DNA of 64,000 nucleotides from Corynebacterium sp. ACRQK. Its GTDB lineage: Bacteria > Actinomycetota > Actinomycetes > Mycobacteriales > Mycobacteriaceae. The notes under the pieces are model-generated. The model saw nothing but the letters and a program-made list of their open reading frames with translations. It was not told the DNA's origin and did no database searches. A program made the position numbers and the translations under genes. This document shows positions 51,955 through 60,202 of the stretch, one piece after another. Where the stretch lies: assembly GCF_022345965.1 (NCBI RefSeq), contig NZ_JAKRMU010000007.1, positions 1-64,000 on the forward strand, given 5' to 3'. Each line of letters begins with the position of its first letter. Position 1 is the first letter of the stretch.

Positions 51955-52722
51955 CTAGAGGCCGATGTTGGTTCCCGCGGGCAGTTTCAGAGTGTCGGCC
52001 TTCACGAAGTAGGTGTGCATCGTGCCATTCGTCATCTCCAAGTGATTGGAGAGCGCGTCTGGCGTACCGAGGCCGATCTTCTTGGCAGCTTCCTGCAGCT
52101 CCTTCGGCGCCATGTTTGCGTCGATGGGCAGCGGGATCAGCGGCAGCCCGGCCACGCGTGGCGTGACCTCCAGGGAGCTCACTACGATGTGGAAGTTCCC
52201 GGTCAGCGTGGTGGTCTGCCCCGGGCCGGTGCGCTGCCAGATGCCACCTTCCGGGGCTGCTCCCGGCGTGGGGAACTGCACGGACAGGTTCGTCAGAACG
52301 GCCTTGTCGGCATCGATGCGCAGCGCCGGCTTCGGGCCTTGCGGGGTGGATTGTTGAATCAGCGACATCTTCACGTGCCCAAGCAGGCGCGTGTTGTCTG
52401 CCTTGATGATGTACGTCCCCTGCTGGACCGGCTTTTCGCCCTCGATCGGCCCCGGCGGGGTGAGGTCCATCCGCAGGTCCTCCGGCACCTCGGGCGGTGG
52501 TGGCGGTGGTGGCAAATCCGGCAGCGGTGGAAGCTTTGGCGCCTCGTTATCCGGAGCCTGCCCCGGGAGTGGAGGAAGCGGCGGTGGCGGCGGAAGCTGC
52601 AGCTGCGCTTCGGCGCTCGGCGTGGACTCGACAGCCAGCGCCGCTACTAGCCCGCACATCGACGCCGCTGCGACGACGGCCTTCGCAGCGCTGGAGCCGC
52701 CGCGTTTACGCTGCTTGCTCAT
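51955..52722 (-). CDS. Secreted proline-rich protein
   Basis: A 255-residue exported protein. The signal peptide at about 1-38 (SSAAKAVVAAASMCGLVAALAVESTPSAEA) is followed by a 60-residue polyproline stretch (LPPPPPLPPLPGQ, LPDLPPPPPPPEVPE). A beta-rich domain follows (GTYIIKADNTRLLGHVKMSLIQQ, KPALRIDADKAVLTNLSVQFP, TTTLTGNFHIVVSSLEVTP, GTMHTYFVKADTLKLPAGTNIGL). Its general layout resembles the DUF6230 protein encoded two genes upstream. Its start overlaps the DUF6114 gene by 17 bp. The function is unknown; an envelope location is inferred. Convergent with accD. Confidence 0.75.
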   Translation of the reverse strand: MSKQRKRGGSSAAKAVVAAASMCGLVAALAVESTPSAEAQLQLPPPPPLPPLPGQAPDNEAPKLPPLPDLPPPPPPPEVPEDLRMDLTPPGPIEGEKPVQQGTYIIKADNTRLLGHVKMSLIQQSTPQGPKPALRIDADKAVLTNLSVQFPTPGAAPEGGIWQRTGPGQTTTLTGNFHIVVSSLEVTPRVAGLPLIPLPIDANMAPKELQEAAKKIGLGTPDALSNHLEMTNGTMHTYFVKADTLKLPAGTNIGL

Positions 52723-53308
52723 CTACCTTCCTCTTCTTGCCTTTATTCTTGCCCATCTTTTTGACGCTTTTAGGTGCCCTTTCTTCATCCGTCCACGACA
52801 GCGCCAGGGCTCCGCCGATAACGGCGCACAGGGTGCCCAGAACGAAGCCGCCGATATTCGACATAGGCAGAGCCACGATGCCGAGGATCAGGGAGGCCAC
52901 GCCCGTGAGTAGGCGAGTATCCGGCTTGAACCACGTCATGAGTGCCGAGGTGATCAGCAACGCGCCGATCAGAAGTGTGGATACGCCAGAGATCGTGGAT
53001 ACCTGTATGACGATGTTCGATACCTCGAAGGACAGGTATGCCGGGACGATCATGATGATGCCCGACAGCAGCATGAACAGTCCCGCTGCAAAAGGGCGAC
53101 GGCGGCGCCAGTTGCCGAAGCCGCGAGTGTTCTTTATCGCGGGAACGTCCTGCTCCTCGACCTCTTGATATGCGGTGCCTTGTATCTCTGTGCCCTGGTT
53201 GGCATCGGCCTCTAGGTTTGACTGCAGGTCGTCATCCAGGTCGGGGTCGTAGTTCGGATCTAGCTCTGGGTTCGTGTTGGGATCCGTGCCGGGGTTAGCA
53301 CTCGGCAT
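52706..53308 (-). CDS. DUF6114 membrane protein
   Basis: A 200-residue membrane protein from MPSANPGTDPNTN. The acidic Asp/Asn-rich N-terminal 60 residues precede RGFGNWRRRRPFAAGLFMLLSGIIMIVPAYLSF, then three further helices (VSTLLIGALLITSALMTWF, LLTGVASLILGIVALPMS, GGFVLGTLCAVIGGALALSW). The basic C terminus is KKMGKNKGKKRK. This matches DUF6114, which is paired with DUF6230 in other actinobacteria. It overlaps both neighbours by 14-17 bp, so the three genes are tightly coupled. Confidence 0.82.
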   Translation of the reverse strand: MPSANPGTDPNTNPELDPNYDPDLDDDLQSNLEADANQGTEIQGTAYQEVEEQDVPAIKNTRGFGNWRRRRPFAAGLFMLLSGIIMIVPAYLSFEVSNIVIQVSTISGVSTLLIGALLITSALMTWFKPDTRLLTGVASLILGIVALPMSNIGGFVLGTLCAVIGGALALSWTDEERAPKSVKKMGKNKGKKRKVDEQAA

Positions 53309-53864
53309 TGTCGTTATCCACAATCGCGATCTTGCTGCCGCCAGCGGTCATCTTGTCAGCCGACAGAGAGGTTGCCTCGATGCCCTGGCCCTTCGCAGAC
53401 AGGGAATCGGCAACGATTCCCCAGCCGCCGTCGGGTGCGTCCTTGTCGACCTTGCCCGCATCAATGCCGATCTGCGGGTTCTTCAGAGTTAGGTCGCCCG
53501 TTAGCTTGCGGGCGCCGATCAGCATGTTCTCTGCGGAGAAGTTCTGGCCGGGAACGGTCATTTGGAACTTCTTATCCCCAACGCCCGGAATCTTGATTGG
53601 TGCCGTCATACAGACGTCGGTCACCTTGGCATCCTTGATGCGCAGTCGGGAGATCGCCTGGTCGCCATTGTGCATTTTGTCGACGTCGGTGAAGAGGTCG
53701 AAGCCCTTACCGTCCAGCTCCCCGACATGCATGTTGAAGATGGTGCCGGAGAGCGCCAGGTGAGCCGACACGCCGCCCTGGGCAACTGCGACGCCCATGC
53801 CTGCGGTGGCCAACAATCCCACGCCGAGGATTGATGCGAAACGTAGTTTGCGAGTATGTCCCAT
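53295..53864 (-). CDS. DUF6230 secreted/surface protein
   Basis: A 189-residue protein from MGHTRKLRF with a signal-like helix (FASILGVGLLATAGMGVAVAQGG). The beta-rich body has SGTIFNMHVGELDGKGFDLFTD, DAKVTDVCMTAPIKIPGVGDKKFQMTVPGQNFSAENMLIGARKLTGDLTLKNPQIGIDAG and SLSADKMTAGGSKIAIVDNDNAEC. This is the DUF6230 pattern, which often sits beside DUF6114. On the minus strand TAAGAT ends exactly seven bases before the ATG, so the operon mRNA is probably leaderless. Confidence 0.82.
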   Translation of the reverse strand: MGHTRKLRFASILGVGLLATAGMGVAVAQGGVSAHLALSGTIFNMHVGELDGKGFDLFTDVDKMHNGDQAISRLRIKDAKVTDVCMTAPIKIPGVGDKKFQMTVPGQNFSAENMLIGARKLTGDLTLKNPQIGIDAGKVDKDAPDGGWGIVADSLSAKGQGIEATSLSADKMTAGGSKIAIVDNDNAEC

Positions 53865-54014
53865 GCAAGTGATCTTAAACACACTTTTGGGTAAGTGGGA
53901 GGTTTTTATCTAAAAAGATCTGATAGATCTAATAATTTTTCTCGTAAACTTGAGAATGAAAGGGTTATCCGCTCAAGAGCTAAGAACCTGCTGAAAGGGT
54001 GCGGGTTGGAGCTA

Positions 54015-54034
54015 GGGGCGTCATTAAGAAACGG
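54015..54034 (+). repeat. Dispersed GGCGTCA-AAGAAA motif across MFS stop codon
   Basis: GGGGCGTCATTAAGAAACGG, two-base spacer. The TTA in the middle is the stop codon (TAA) of the minus-strand MFS gene. Confidence 0.7.
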
Positions 54035-55256
54035 CCTTATCGCGCCGCATGGCGGCGAAGGCGGTGACGAGGGCGACGAGAGTCAACAGCATTAACCACC
54101 CGATAAACAAGCCCCAACCGTGGGCGAAGAAGTAACCGGAGACCCAGCCGATGAGGGAGGAGCCCAGGTAGTAGCTCAAGATGTACAAGCTGGAAGCTTC
54201 GGCGCGATCCTGTTGAGCGACCTCGCCGACCCACGCGCTGGCGATCGAGTGGGCGGGGAAGAAAGTAGCGGTGAAGATCAGTACTGCCACCAGCGTGGTG
54301 GGAACCGTCGGGATGAAAGCCAACAAGAGACCCGCAAGAGCCATGGCGATGCAGGCGACCACGACCTTCGCCTGGCCATAGCGGTTCACCATCTTGCCCG
54401 TGCGTGTGGAGGTCCACGTGCCCGACAGGTAGATGACGAAAACCAGCGCGGCCAGGGATTCCGGCAGGCCGAAGGTATTAATCAGCCGGAAGGTCATGTA
54501 GTTGTACATGGAAACGAAGCTGCCCATCAAAAGGAATGGCAACAGGAAGAGCTTCAGCAAGATCGGGTCGCGCAGGTGGTTGGCGAAAGCCTCCACCTCG
54601 TGTGACAAGGTGATCTTCTTCGGGGTGAAGAAGCGCTGCTGTGGCAGCACCCAGGTGGTCACAAGCGCCATCGAAAACGCGAAGAGAGCGCTGAGCAGGG
54701 TGGCAATGCGCCAATCTGTGAACTCCAGGGCGATGCCAGGGATTAGCCTGCCAATGAGGCCGCCCAGTGAGTTGCCCGCAATATAGAACCCCATGATGCG
54801 GGGAAGGTAGCTGCGGTCGATCTCCTCGGAAAGGAAGGCCATTGTCACGGCCGGGACACCCGCCACTGCGCAGCCCTGCAGGAGACGCAGCGCGATGATC
54901 GACTGGATCGAGGGCAGGGCGACCAAGGCGATGGAAAGGAGAGTGGCTACCAAGACCGATACCTGGATCACGCGGCGGCGGCCGAAGCGCTCGGAAACCA
55001 CGCTGAGTGGAATGACCATGAAAGCCAGGCCGCCCGTGGTGGCGGAGACGGTCAGCGCGGCCAGCGAGGGTGAAATGCCGAAGTCTTCCGACAGCGCCGG
55101 GAGGACAGCTTGGGTGGCGTACAGAGCGTTGTACGAAGCCAGGCCTGAACACAAGGAGGCGATGAGTGCCATCTTGTAGCCCTTATCCTCCGGGGTGAGG
55201 GGGCGAACGTCTGCGGTGTTCGCGGTGTCTGCAGTGTCTGCGAGGGTGTCCGGCAC
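54024..55256 (-). CDS. MFS transporter (YnfM-like)
   Basis: A 410-residue, 12-helix major facilitator. A GTG start at 55256 (VPDTLADTADTANTADVRPLTPEDKGYKMALIASL) is chosen because GGAAGGAGC lies seven bases upstream; an earlier TTG at 55334 has no such site. Motif A-like VVSERFGRRRVIQVS is seen, with YATQAVLPALSEDFGISPSLAALTVSATTGGLA in the first helices and GWVSGYFFAHGWGLFIGWLMLLTLVALVTAFAAMRR at the end. Related proteins export sugars or drugs. The divergent LysR gene is the probable regulator. Confidence 0.87.
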   Translation of the reverse strand: MPDTLADTADTANTADVRPLTPEDKGYKMALIASLCSGLASYNALYATQAVLPALSEDFGISPSLAALTVSATTGGLAFMVIPLSVVSERFGRRRVIQVSVLVATLLSIALVALPSIQSIIALRLLQGCAVAGVPAVTMAFLSEEIDRSYLPRIMGFYIAGNSLGGLIGRLIPGIALEFTDWRIATLLSALFAFSMALVTTWVLPQQRFFTPKKITLSHEVEAFANHLRDPILLKLFLLPFLLMGSFVSMYNYMTFRLINTFGLPESLAALVFVIYLSGTWTSTRTGKMVNRYGQAKVVVACIAMALAGLLLAFIPTVPTTLVAVLIFTATFFPAHSIASAWVGEVAQQDRAEASSLYILSYYLGSSLIGWVSGYFFAHGWGLFIGWLMLLTLVALVTAFAAMRRDKAVS

Positions 55257-55414
55257 CGATGAAGCTCCTTCCTGCGAGTCTGGGCAGTTCTCTAGCGGCT
55301 CATGTTCACAATCGATGTGTCTAGTGTGACGCAACCAGTATCAATTCGCTAAATGCAATAAATAGAGTTAGGTGTCCCGGAGAACGCATATGCTGAAGTG
55401 TGGGCGTCGATAAG

Positions 55415-55441
55415 CAGGGCAAGAAGGAAGGCAAGAAGGAA
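55415..55441 (+). repeat. Tandem GGCAAGAAGGAA repeat upstream of LysR
   Basis: Two adjacent copies of GGCAAGAAGGAA in the LysR leader. The second, with GAAGGAAG, may serve as a ribosome-binding region for GTG 55452. It lies next to GTGGGCGTCGATAAGCAGGG (about 55399), a degenerate relative of the dispersed motif. Confidence 0.55.
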
Positions 55442-55451
55442 GATACAGAGT

Positions 55452-56360
55452 GTGAAAGACCTAACGTGGCTCCTGGACCTGGCCGAGACTCAGAACATGG
55501 TGGATACGTCGCTGCGCCTGGGGATCAGTCAGTCGGCGCTCTCCCGGCGGCTATCGGCGCTGGAAAGAGAGCTCGGTGCGGAGCTATTCGACCGCAACGG
55601 CAGGCACCTCGCCTTGAACGAATGCGGAGCCGCGCTGGCCAGGCACGCCCGCGAGGCCGACGAAGCATGGCAGCGGGGAGTCGACGAAGTACACCGGCTG
55701 ATGGATCCAGAGCGGGGAACCGTGCGCGTGGACTTCATGCACTCACTGGGCACGTGGATGGTGCCGCAGCTGCTGCGGGAGTTCAGGAACGCGCACCCGC
55801 AGGTAAGGTTCGAGCTGGTGCAGGGCGCCGCACGGCCACTGACGGATCGCGTGATAGCCGGGGAATCCGACGTAGCGATGGTAGGGCCGAAGCCACATGC
55901 GCTGGTGGAGGCCGGCGAAGTGCGATGGCAGCAGCTGGCCACCCAAAGGCTGGCAATGGCGGTGCCGACGAACCACCGCTGGGCGGGGCGCACAAGCATT
56001 AGCATCGCAGAGGCCGCGGACGAGCCCTTCGTGGCCATGCTGCCGGGGTACGGAACCCGTATGCTGTTGGACGATCTGGCGGCCGCGGCGCGCTTCCGGC
56101 CACGCCTGGTGTTTGAGTCGATGGAGCTGACCACGATGGCGGGGCTGGTAAGCGCCGGGCTGGGGGTGGCCCTGCTGCCGATGGGGGACCCGAACCTGGT
56201 GGTCGCGGGCATAGAAATGCTCCCCCTCGAGGAAGACCGCGAGAGGGAGCTAGGGATGGTCTGGAGTGCACGCGCTCGGTCGGCTCCCGCCGCCGAGGCG
56301 TTCCGCGCGTTCGTCGTGGACCAGGCTGTCCGGCGCGACGGCAGGCTGCGCTTCGGCTAG
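55452..56360 (+). CDS. LysR-family transcriptional regulator
   Basis: A 302-residue regulator from GTG 55452 (VKDLTWLLDLAETQNMVDTSLRLGISQSALSRRLSALERELGAELFDRNGRHL), the standard LysR winged helix. The effector domain from about residue 90 has GTVRVDFMHSLGTWMVPQLLREFRNAHPQVRFELVQG and SAGLGVALLPMGDPNLV. It is oriented away from the MFS gene across a short gap, the usual layout for a LysR regulator and its target. The inducer is unknown. Confidence 0.9.
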   Translation: MKDLTWLLDLAETQNMVDTSLRLGISQSALSRRLSALERELGAELFDRNGRHLALNECGAALARHAREADEAWQRGVDEVHRLMDPERGTVRVDFMHSLGTWMVPQLLREFRNAHPQVRFELVQGAARPLTDRVIAGESDVAMVGPKPHALVEAGEVRWQQLATQRLAMAVPTNHRWAGRTSISIAEAADEPFVAMLPGYGTRMLLDDLAAAARFRPRLVFESMELTTMAGLVSAGLGVALLPMGDPNLVVAGIEMLPLEEDRERELGMVWSARARSAPAAEAFRAFVVDQAVRRDGRLRFG

Positions 56361-56370
56361 GCGCTGAACC

Positions 56371-58473
56371 TTAAGCGCCGATGGTGCCGAAGTCGTCCTT
56401 CCAGGCAACCACGGTCGCCGGGCGGGCGATGGAGTCGCCACCATCCGGCCAGTGGGAGGTAGAGGTCTTGACGGTGGCCTCTTCGTCCTCACCCGGGTGC
56501 TGAACGTTGACGATCACGCGCTTGTCGAAGACCAGCGGGCCACAGGTCTCGGCGCCAGCCGGGACAGTCAGGAACTGCTTGGTCAGACCGCGGGTCTCGC
56601 CTTCCAGGGCGACAGCGAATAGGCCGTCGTTGGACTCCAGGGCGTTGCCGTCGGTGGAGACCCACAGGTTGCCGAAGGAGTCGAAGGTGACGTTGTCCGG
56701 GCAGGAGATCGGGGAGACCTTGGACTTGTCGAAGCCGCCGAAGTAGGTCTCGGCCTCGTCCGGGTCACCACACACCAGCAGCAGGTTCCACTTCAGTTCC
56801 TCGCCGGTGAAGTCGTCCTCGATCTCGAGAACCATGCCGTTCTTGTTCTCCTTGACCGGGGCGTACTCCTTGACCTCTTCGTAGTCCTTGCCCTCTTCCT
56901 GCACGCCGCGGTACTTGTTGTTGGTCATCGCAGCGTAGATCTTGCCGGTGGTCGGGTGCGGCTCGACGTCCTCCGGGCGGTCCATCTTGGTGGCACCGAC
57001 CTTGTCGCCAGCCTCGCGGGTGTAGATGATGACCTCTTCCGCGGACATGCCGTCGACGTGGGACTCTGCGGAACCGTCCTCCTTGACGGTAACCAGCTTG
57101 ATCCACTTGCCGGTGCCGTCGCACTCCTCGCCCTTCGGCGGGTTCTCCGGGTCGAAGTCCTTGTTGTTGCCCTCGAAGGTGGCAACGTATAGGGTGCCCT
57201 CGTCCAGGATCTTCATGTTCTCTTCGCGATCCTTGTCGGTGTTGCCGCTGCGGATCTTGCGGGAGGAGACGAACTTGTAGATGTACTCGAAGCGGGAGTC
57301 GTCGCCGGAGTACGCAACCACGGTGCCGTCGTTGGTGACGTGGATGTTGGAGCCCTCGTGCTTGAAGCGGCCCAGAGCGGTGTGCTTCACCGGGGTGGAC
57401 TTCGGATCCCACGGGTTCACCTCAACCACGTAGTTGAAGCGGTTCGGCTCGTTCGGCTCCTTGGTCACGTCGAAGCGGTCGTAGTGCTTCTCCCACTGAC
57501 GAGCGGTCTTGGCATCCTCGATGCCGTAGCGGCTCAGGCGCTCGCGGACCTTCTCGTCCTTAACGTTCTCGCCACCAGCGAAGTACTGGTCAACGTTCTC
57601 CTCACCGGAGAGGATGGTGCCCCACGGGGTAACGCCACCGGAGCAGTTGTTGAAGGTGCCCTTGACGATCTTGCCTTCCTTGTCGTCAGAGGTCTTCACC
57701 AGCTTGTGGCCAACGATCGGGCCACGCAGCTCGAACTCGGTGTTGCCGGTCAGGCGGCGGTTGTACTTGCCCATGACGGGCTTAAGCTTGCCATCCTTGT
57801 CGTTGCCCTCAACCTCGACAATGGACATGCCGTGGTTAGCCAGTTCGATGTCGACATGCTCCTTGGAGGGGTTCTCCAGGTCATAGTCCGGGATCATCTG
57901 CTGCGGGGTGGTGTACTCGTGGTTAGAGACCAGCAGGAAGCGGTTGTCCTCGCCCTCGATCGGCAGCAGTGCCGCGAAGTCGCAGTTGAAGCCGTACTGC
58001 TTAGCGGCCTGCTCCGCGGTCTGGTTGTCTACGTCGAACTCCTCGGCGCCTTCCTCGACCGGGTCGCCCCAGCGGATAACAACCTCGGACTTGTAGCCGG
58101 CCGGAACAACAACCTCGTCCTTGGTGTTCGGCTCGACCATTTCGAACTTCAGGCCGTCCGGAGCGTCTGCACTGTTGCCGGAACCGCCATTGTTCTCGCC
58201 GTTGCCGCCCTTGGCGTTGCTGCCCTCGCCGTTGTCGTCGCTGCAAGCTGCCAGGAAGGAAGCGCCGCCAACGGTGACCATAGCGGCACCACCGGCGCGC
58301 AGTGCGGTGCGGCGCGAGAAGGTGCCCTGGATCAGGTCCATGAAGTAGTTGTTGTCGGACTTGTTGTTCACCGGCTTGGAGCAAGCGTCGCCGCACTTGT
58401 ACACGCAGGTGCGGTGGGAACGGCTGGACGTGAAGTCCATCTTCTTCAGCAGGTTGCGCCCCTTAAGGCCCAT
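56371..58473 (-). CDS. phoX: PhoX-family alkaline phosphatase, Tat-exported
   Basis: A 700-residue protein (DUF839/PhoX). The N terminus carries the conserved pre-Tat segment RSHRTCVYKCGDACSKPVNNKSDNNYF. The twin-arginine signal follows at about 52-75 (FSRRTALRAGGAAMVTVGGASFLAAC), with a lipobox-like AAC. The beta-propeller body shows FNCDFAALLPIEGEDNRFLLVSNHEYTTPQQM, FNNCSGGVTPWGTILSGEENVDQYF, DGTVVAYSGDDSRFEYIYKFVS and CPDNVTFDSFGNLWVSTDGN. PhoX uses Fe/Ca cofactors to release phosphate from organic esters. Regularly spaced repeats lie upstream. Confidence 0.93.
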   Translation of the reverse strand: MGLKGRNLLKKMDFTSSRSHRTCVYKCGDACSKPVNNKSDNNYFMDLIQGTFSRRTALRAGGAAMVTVGGASFLAACSDDNGEGSNAKGGNGENNGGSGNSADAPDGLKFEMVEPNTKDEVVVPAGYKSEVVIRWGDPVEEGAEEFDVDNQTAEQAAKQYGFNCDFAALLPIEGEDNRFLLVSNHEYTTPQQMIPDYDLENPSKEHVDIELANHGMSIVEVEGNDKDGKLKPVMGKYNRRLTGNTEFELRGPIVGHKLVKTSDDKEGKIVKGTFNNCSGGVTPWGTILSGEENVDQYFAGGENVKDEKVRERLSRYGIEDAKTARQWEKHYDRFDVTKEPNEPNRFNYVVEVNPWDPKSTPVKHTALGRFKHEGSNIHVTNDGTVVAYSGDDSRFEYIYKFVSSRKIRSGNTDKDREENMKILDEGTLYVATFEGNNKDFDPENPPKGEECDGTGKWIKLVTVKEDGSAESHVDGMSAEEVIIYTREAGDKVGATKMDRPEDVEPHPTTGKIYAAMTNNKYRGVQEEGKDYEEVKEYAPVKENKNGMVLEIEDDFTGEELKWNLLLVCGDPDEAETYFGGFDKSKVSPISCPDNVTFDSFGNLWVSTDGNALESNDGLFAVALEGETRGLTKQFLTVPAGAETCGPLVFDKRVIVNVQHPGEDEEATVKTSTSHWPDGGDSIARPATVVAWKDDFGTIGA

Positions 58474-58485
58474 GGGGATCTCTCC

Positions 58486-58520
58486 TCAGTGTTGGTCAGT
58501 GTTTGTCAGTCTTCGTCAGC
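58486..58520 (-). promoter_or_regulatory. Four 10-bp-phased CTGA repeats upstream of phoX
   Basis: On the plus strand TCAG occurs at 58486, 58496, 58506 and 58516, and the middle ones extend to GTCAGT. The strict 10-bp period places them on one helix face, as for OmpR/PhoP-type response regulators. They begin 13 bases from the phoX start codon. Candidate phosphate-control site; identity inferred. Confidence 0.5.
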
Positions 58521-58561
58521 AGCTAACTGCAGATGGCTTACAAGACCTTAAGCAACGCGAA

Positions 58562-58594
58562 CGAACCTGACGTAGCGCGAAGATGTACGTCAGG
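58562..58594. promoter_or_regulatory. Perfect 11-bp inverted repeat between DUF3054 gene and phoX
   Basis: AACCTGACGTA (58562-58572) and TACGTCAGGTT (58584-58594) are separated by 11 bases. No T tract on either strand within a few bases, so it may be an operator or a terminator of the DUF3054 transcript. It shares CTGAC with the phased repeats next to phoX. Confidence 0.55.
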
Positions 58595-58615
58595 TTAATT
58601 AAGCTGAAATGTACT

Positions 58616-59101
58616 TCACTTACCGAATACTCGGCCCATGCGCTTCATGCGAGAAAGTCTGCGCAGCTGTCCCAGGCGGAAAGCACCGCGCCAACCGAAC
58701 AGCAACAGGCCGCTCATCACGGTGGCTACGATCATGAAAGACCAATGGGGAACCTCCCCGTGGCGCACGCCCCAGATCCCCAGCCCGGCGATCACGTTGA
58801 CGATCCAGACCAACGCACCGGTGGAGAACTCGAAACCGCTGAAGCCCGCCCCCTTGGAACCTCCCGGTCGGATCACGCCGATCCACAGCAGTGCCCAGGC
58901 GATCGCCACACCGATGAGAAAAGGCCAGGAGGTATCCAGCCAGCCGCCGAAGCTCAGCGGCATCTCCGGAGTGTTGTGTGCAATGCGCGCCAGCAGCGCA
59001 AACAGCAGGACGGCGATTACGTCGAGAAACAGCGCGACCCCCGGCGATCGTTGGGCGGTGCCGGGGGCGTCTCCCGTGGAGGTGCTATCGAGGTTGCTCA
59101 T
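58616..59101 (-). CDS. DUF3054 membrane protein
   Basis: A 161-residue four-helix membrane protein matching DUF3054. Helices: GVALFLDVIAVLLFALLARIAH, SWPFLIGVAIAWALLWIGVI, GALVWIVNVIAGLGIWGV and HWSFMIVATVMSGLLLFGWRGAFRL. The C terminus is basic (LRRLSRMKRMGRVFGK). Function unknown. It lies 30 bp after the YbhN-like gene and may be the last gene of the mmpL operon. Confidence 0.85.
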   Translation of the reverse strand: MSNLDSTSTGDAPGTAQRSPGVALFLDVIAVLLFALLARIAHNTPEMPLSFGGWLDTSWPFLIGVAIAWALLWIGVIRPGGSKGAGFSGFEFSTGALVWIVNVIAGLGIWGVRHGEVPHWSFMIVATVMSGLLLFGWRGAFRLGQLRRLSRMKRMGRVFGK

Positions 59102-59131
59102 GACCCTAATCTTACTGTGCCTAGTTGAGCC

Positions 59132-60202
59132 TTAGCGTGCCCTGCCTACGGGTTCTTCCTGCTTTTCTTCTTGACGCCCCGTCTCCGCGGCTGCATCCTC
59201 AGCATTGCCTTTGGGGTTGACCATCTTGGTGGCGAAAAAGACGATCCATCCCACCAACGTCAGCCCCACGAAGCTGAGCATGCGGAAGACGATGACGGCT
59301 CCGAATGCCTGAACGGAGGTCAGGGTGCCGAATCCGACCAGGGCACTGGTCAGTGCAACATCCACCGGCCCCAGTCCGCCGGGGGTGACCTGCGCTTGCC
59401 CCACCAGTTTGGCGGTGAGGAAGGCCAGTACCACGCCCGCGATGGGCGGGGTGGCGCCGACGGCGTAGATACAGGCCAGCAGGCAGAGGATCTCGAAAAC
59501 CCAGTTGCCCAGGCTGGCGGCGATCGCTACGGCCAGTTTGGTCAGTGGCAGTTCCACGGCCGACAGCTGGCGGGAGAACCCGCGGACATTGTCGGTGAAG
59601 CGGTCAACGGGCTTGCCACGGCGGGCGTTGAAAGTCCGCAGTCGGTTGACTAGCCAGCGCTCCACCTTGTCCCGGTTCTTTGCCACCCAGTTGGTGAGGA
59701 TCGCTAGTGCAACAAGGGCGATCAGGGACATCGCCAACGTCAACGGTTTAACTGTCAGCCCCAGGAAGAACACAGCACCGATGGCCAGGATCGCCATGCC
59801 GCCGCCAGCTAGCGCTCCCGAAAGCAGCATGTACCAGCTGGCAATTACGGCAGTGGCGCCCCACTTGAGCTGCTCGCGGAAGATCATGGCCGCCGACAAC
59901 GCGGGCCCGCCAGGGAAAGTCGAGGACCAGGCATTAGCTGCCAGCCCCAGCGAGTTGGCGCTGATGCGCTTCACTTTCACCCCGGCGCTGCGCAGCAGTA
60001 CGACCATCACCTCGGCCTGCGCGACCATGGAGGCTGCGAGCGCGAGGATGGCCAGGCCGATCCAGCGCTTGTCGGCGTGTGCCAACTCTCGCCAACCGTC
60101 GCCAATGAAGTGCAGGTGCTCCCGGGCGAGGAAGACGATGATGCCAATCAGCACCAGACTGAGCAGAGTCCTGACTTCTGTGCGCCGCCACAAATCACGC
60201 AT
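59132..60202 (-). CDS. YbhN/LPG-synthase-like flippase-domain membrane protein
   Basis: A 356-residue polytopic membrane protein of the lysylphosphatidylglycerol synthase TM (UPF0104) family without the synthase domain. Helices start at VRTLLSLVLIGIIVFLAREHLHF. The conserved late block is LTAKLVGQAQVTPGGLGPVDVALTSALVGFGT. Family members are proposed lipid or polyprenyl-sugar flippases. Its ATG shares one base with the mmpL stop (TAATG), so translation is coupled. The C-terminal tail (TGRQEEKQEEPVGRAR) is encoded by a motif copy. Confidence 0.85.
   Translation of the reverse strand: MRDLWRRTEVRTLLSLVLIGIIVFLAREHLHFIGDGWRELAHADKRWIGLAILALAASMVAQAEVMVVLLRSAGVKVKRISANSLGLAANAWSSTFPGGPALSAAMIFREQLKWGATAVIASWYMLLSGALAGGGMAILAIGAVFFLGLTVKPLTLAMSLIALVALAILTNWVAKNRDKVERWLVNRLRTFNARRGKPVDRFTDNVRGFSRQLSAVELPLTKLAVAIAASLGNWVFEILCLLACIYAVGATPPIAGVVLAFLTAKLVGQAQVTPGGLGPVDVALTSALVGFGTLTSVQAFGAVIVFRMLSFVGLTLVGWIVFFATKMVNPKGNAEDAAAETGRQEEKQEEPVGRAR
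59159..59180 (-). repeat. Dispersed GGCGTCA-AAGAAA motif, YbhN-like C-terminal tail
   Basis: On the minus strand it reads GGGGCGTCAAGAAGAAAAGC, two-base spacer. It encodes GRQEEKQ about 10 codons before the stop. Confidence 0.65.
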
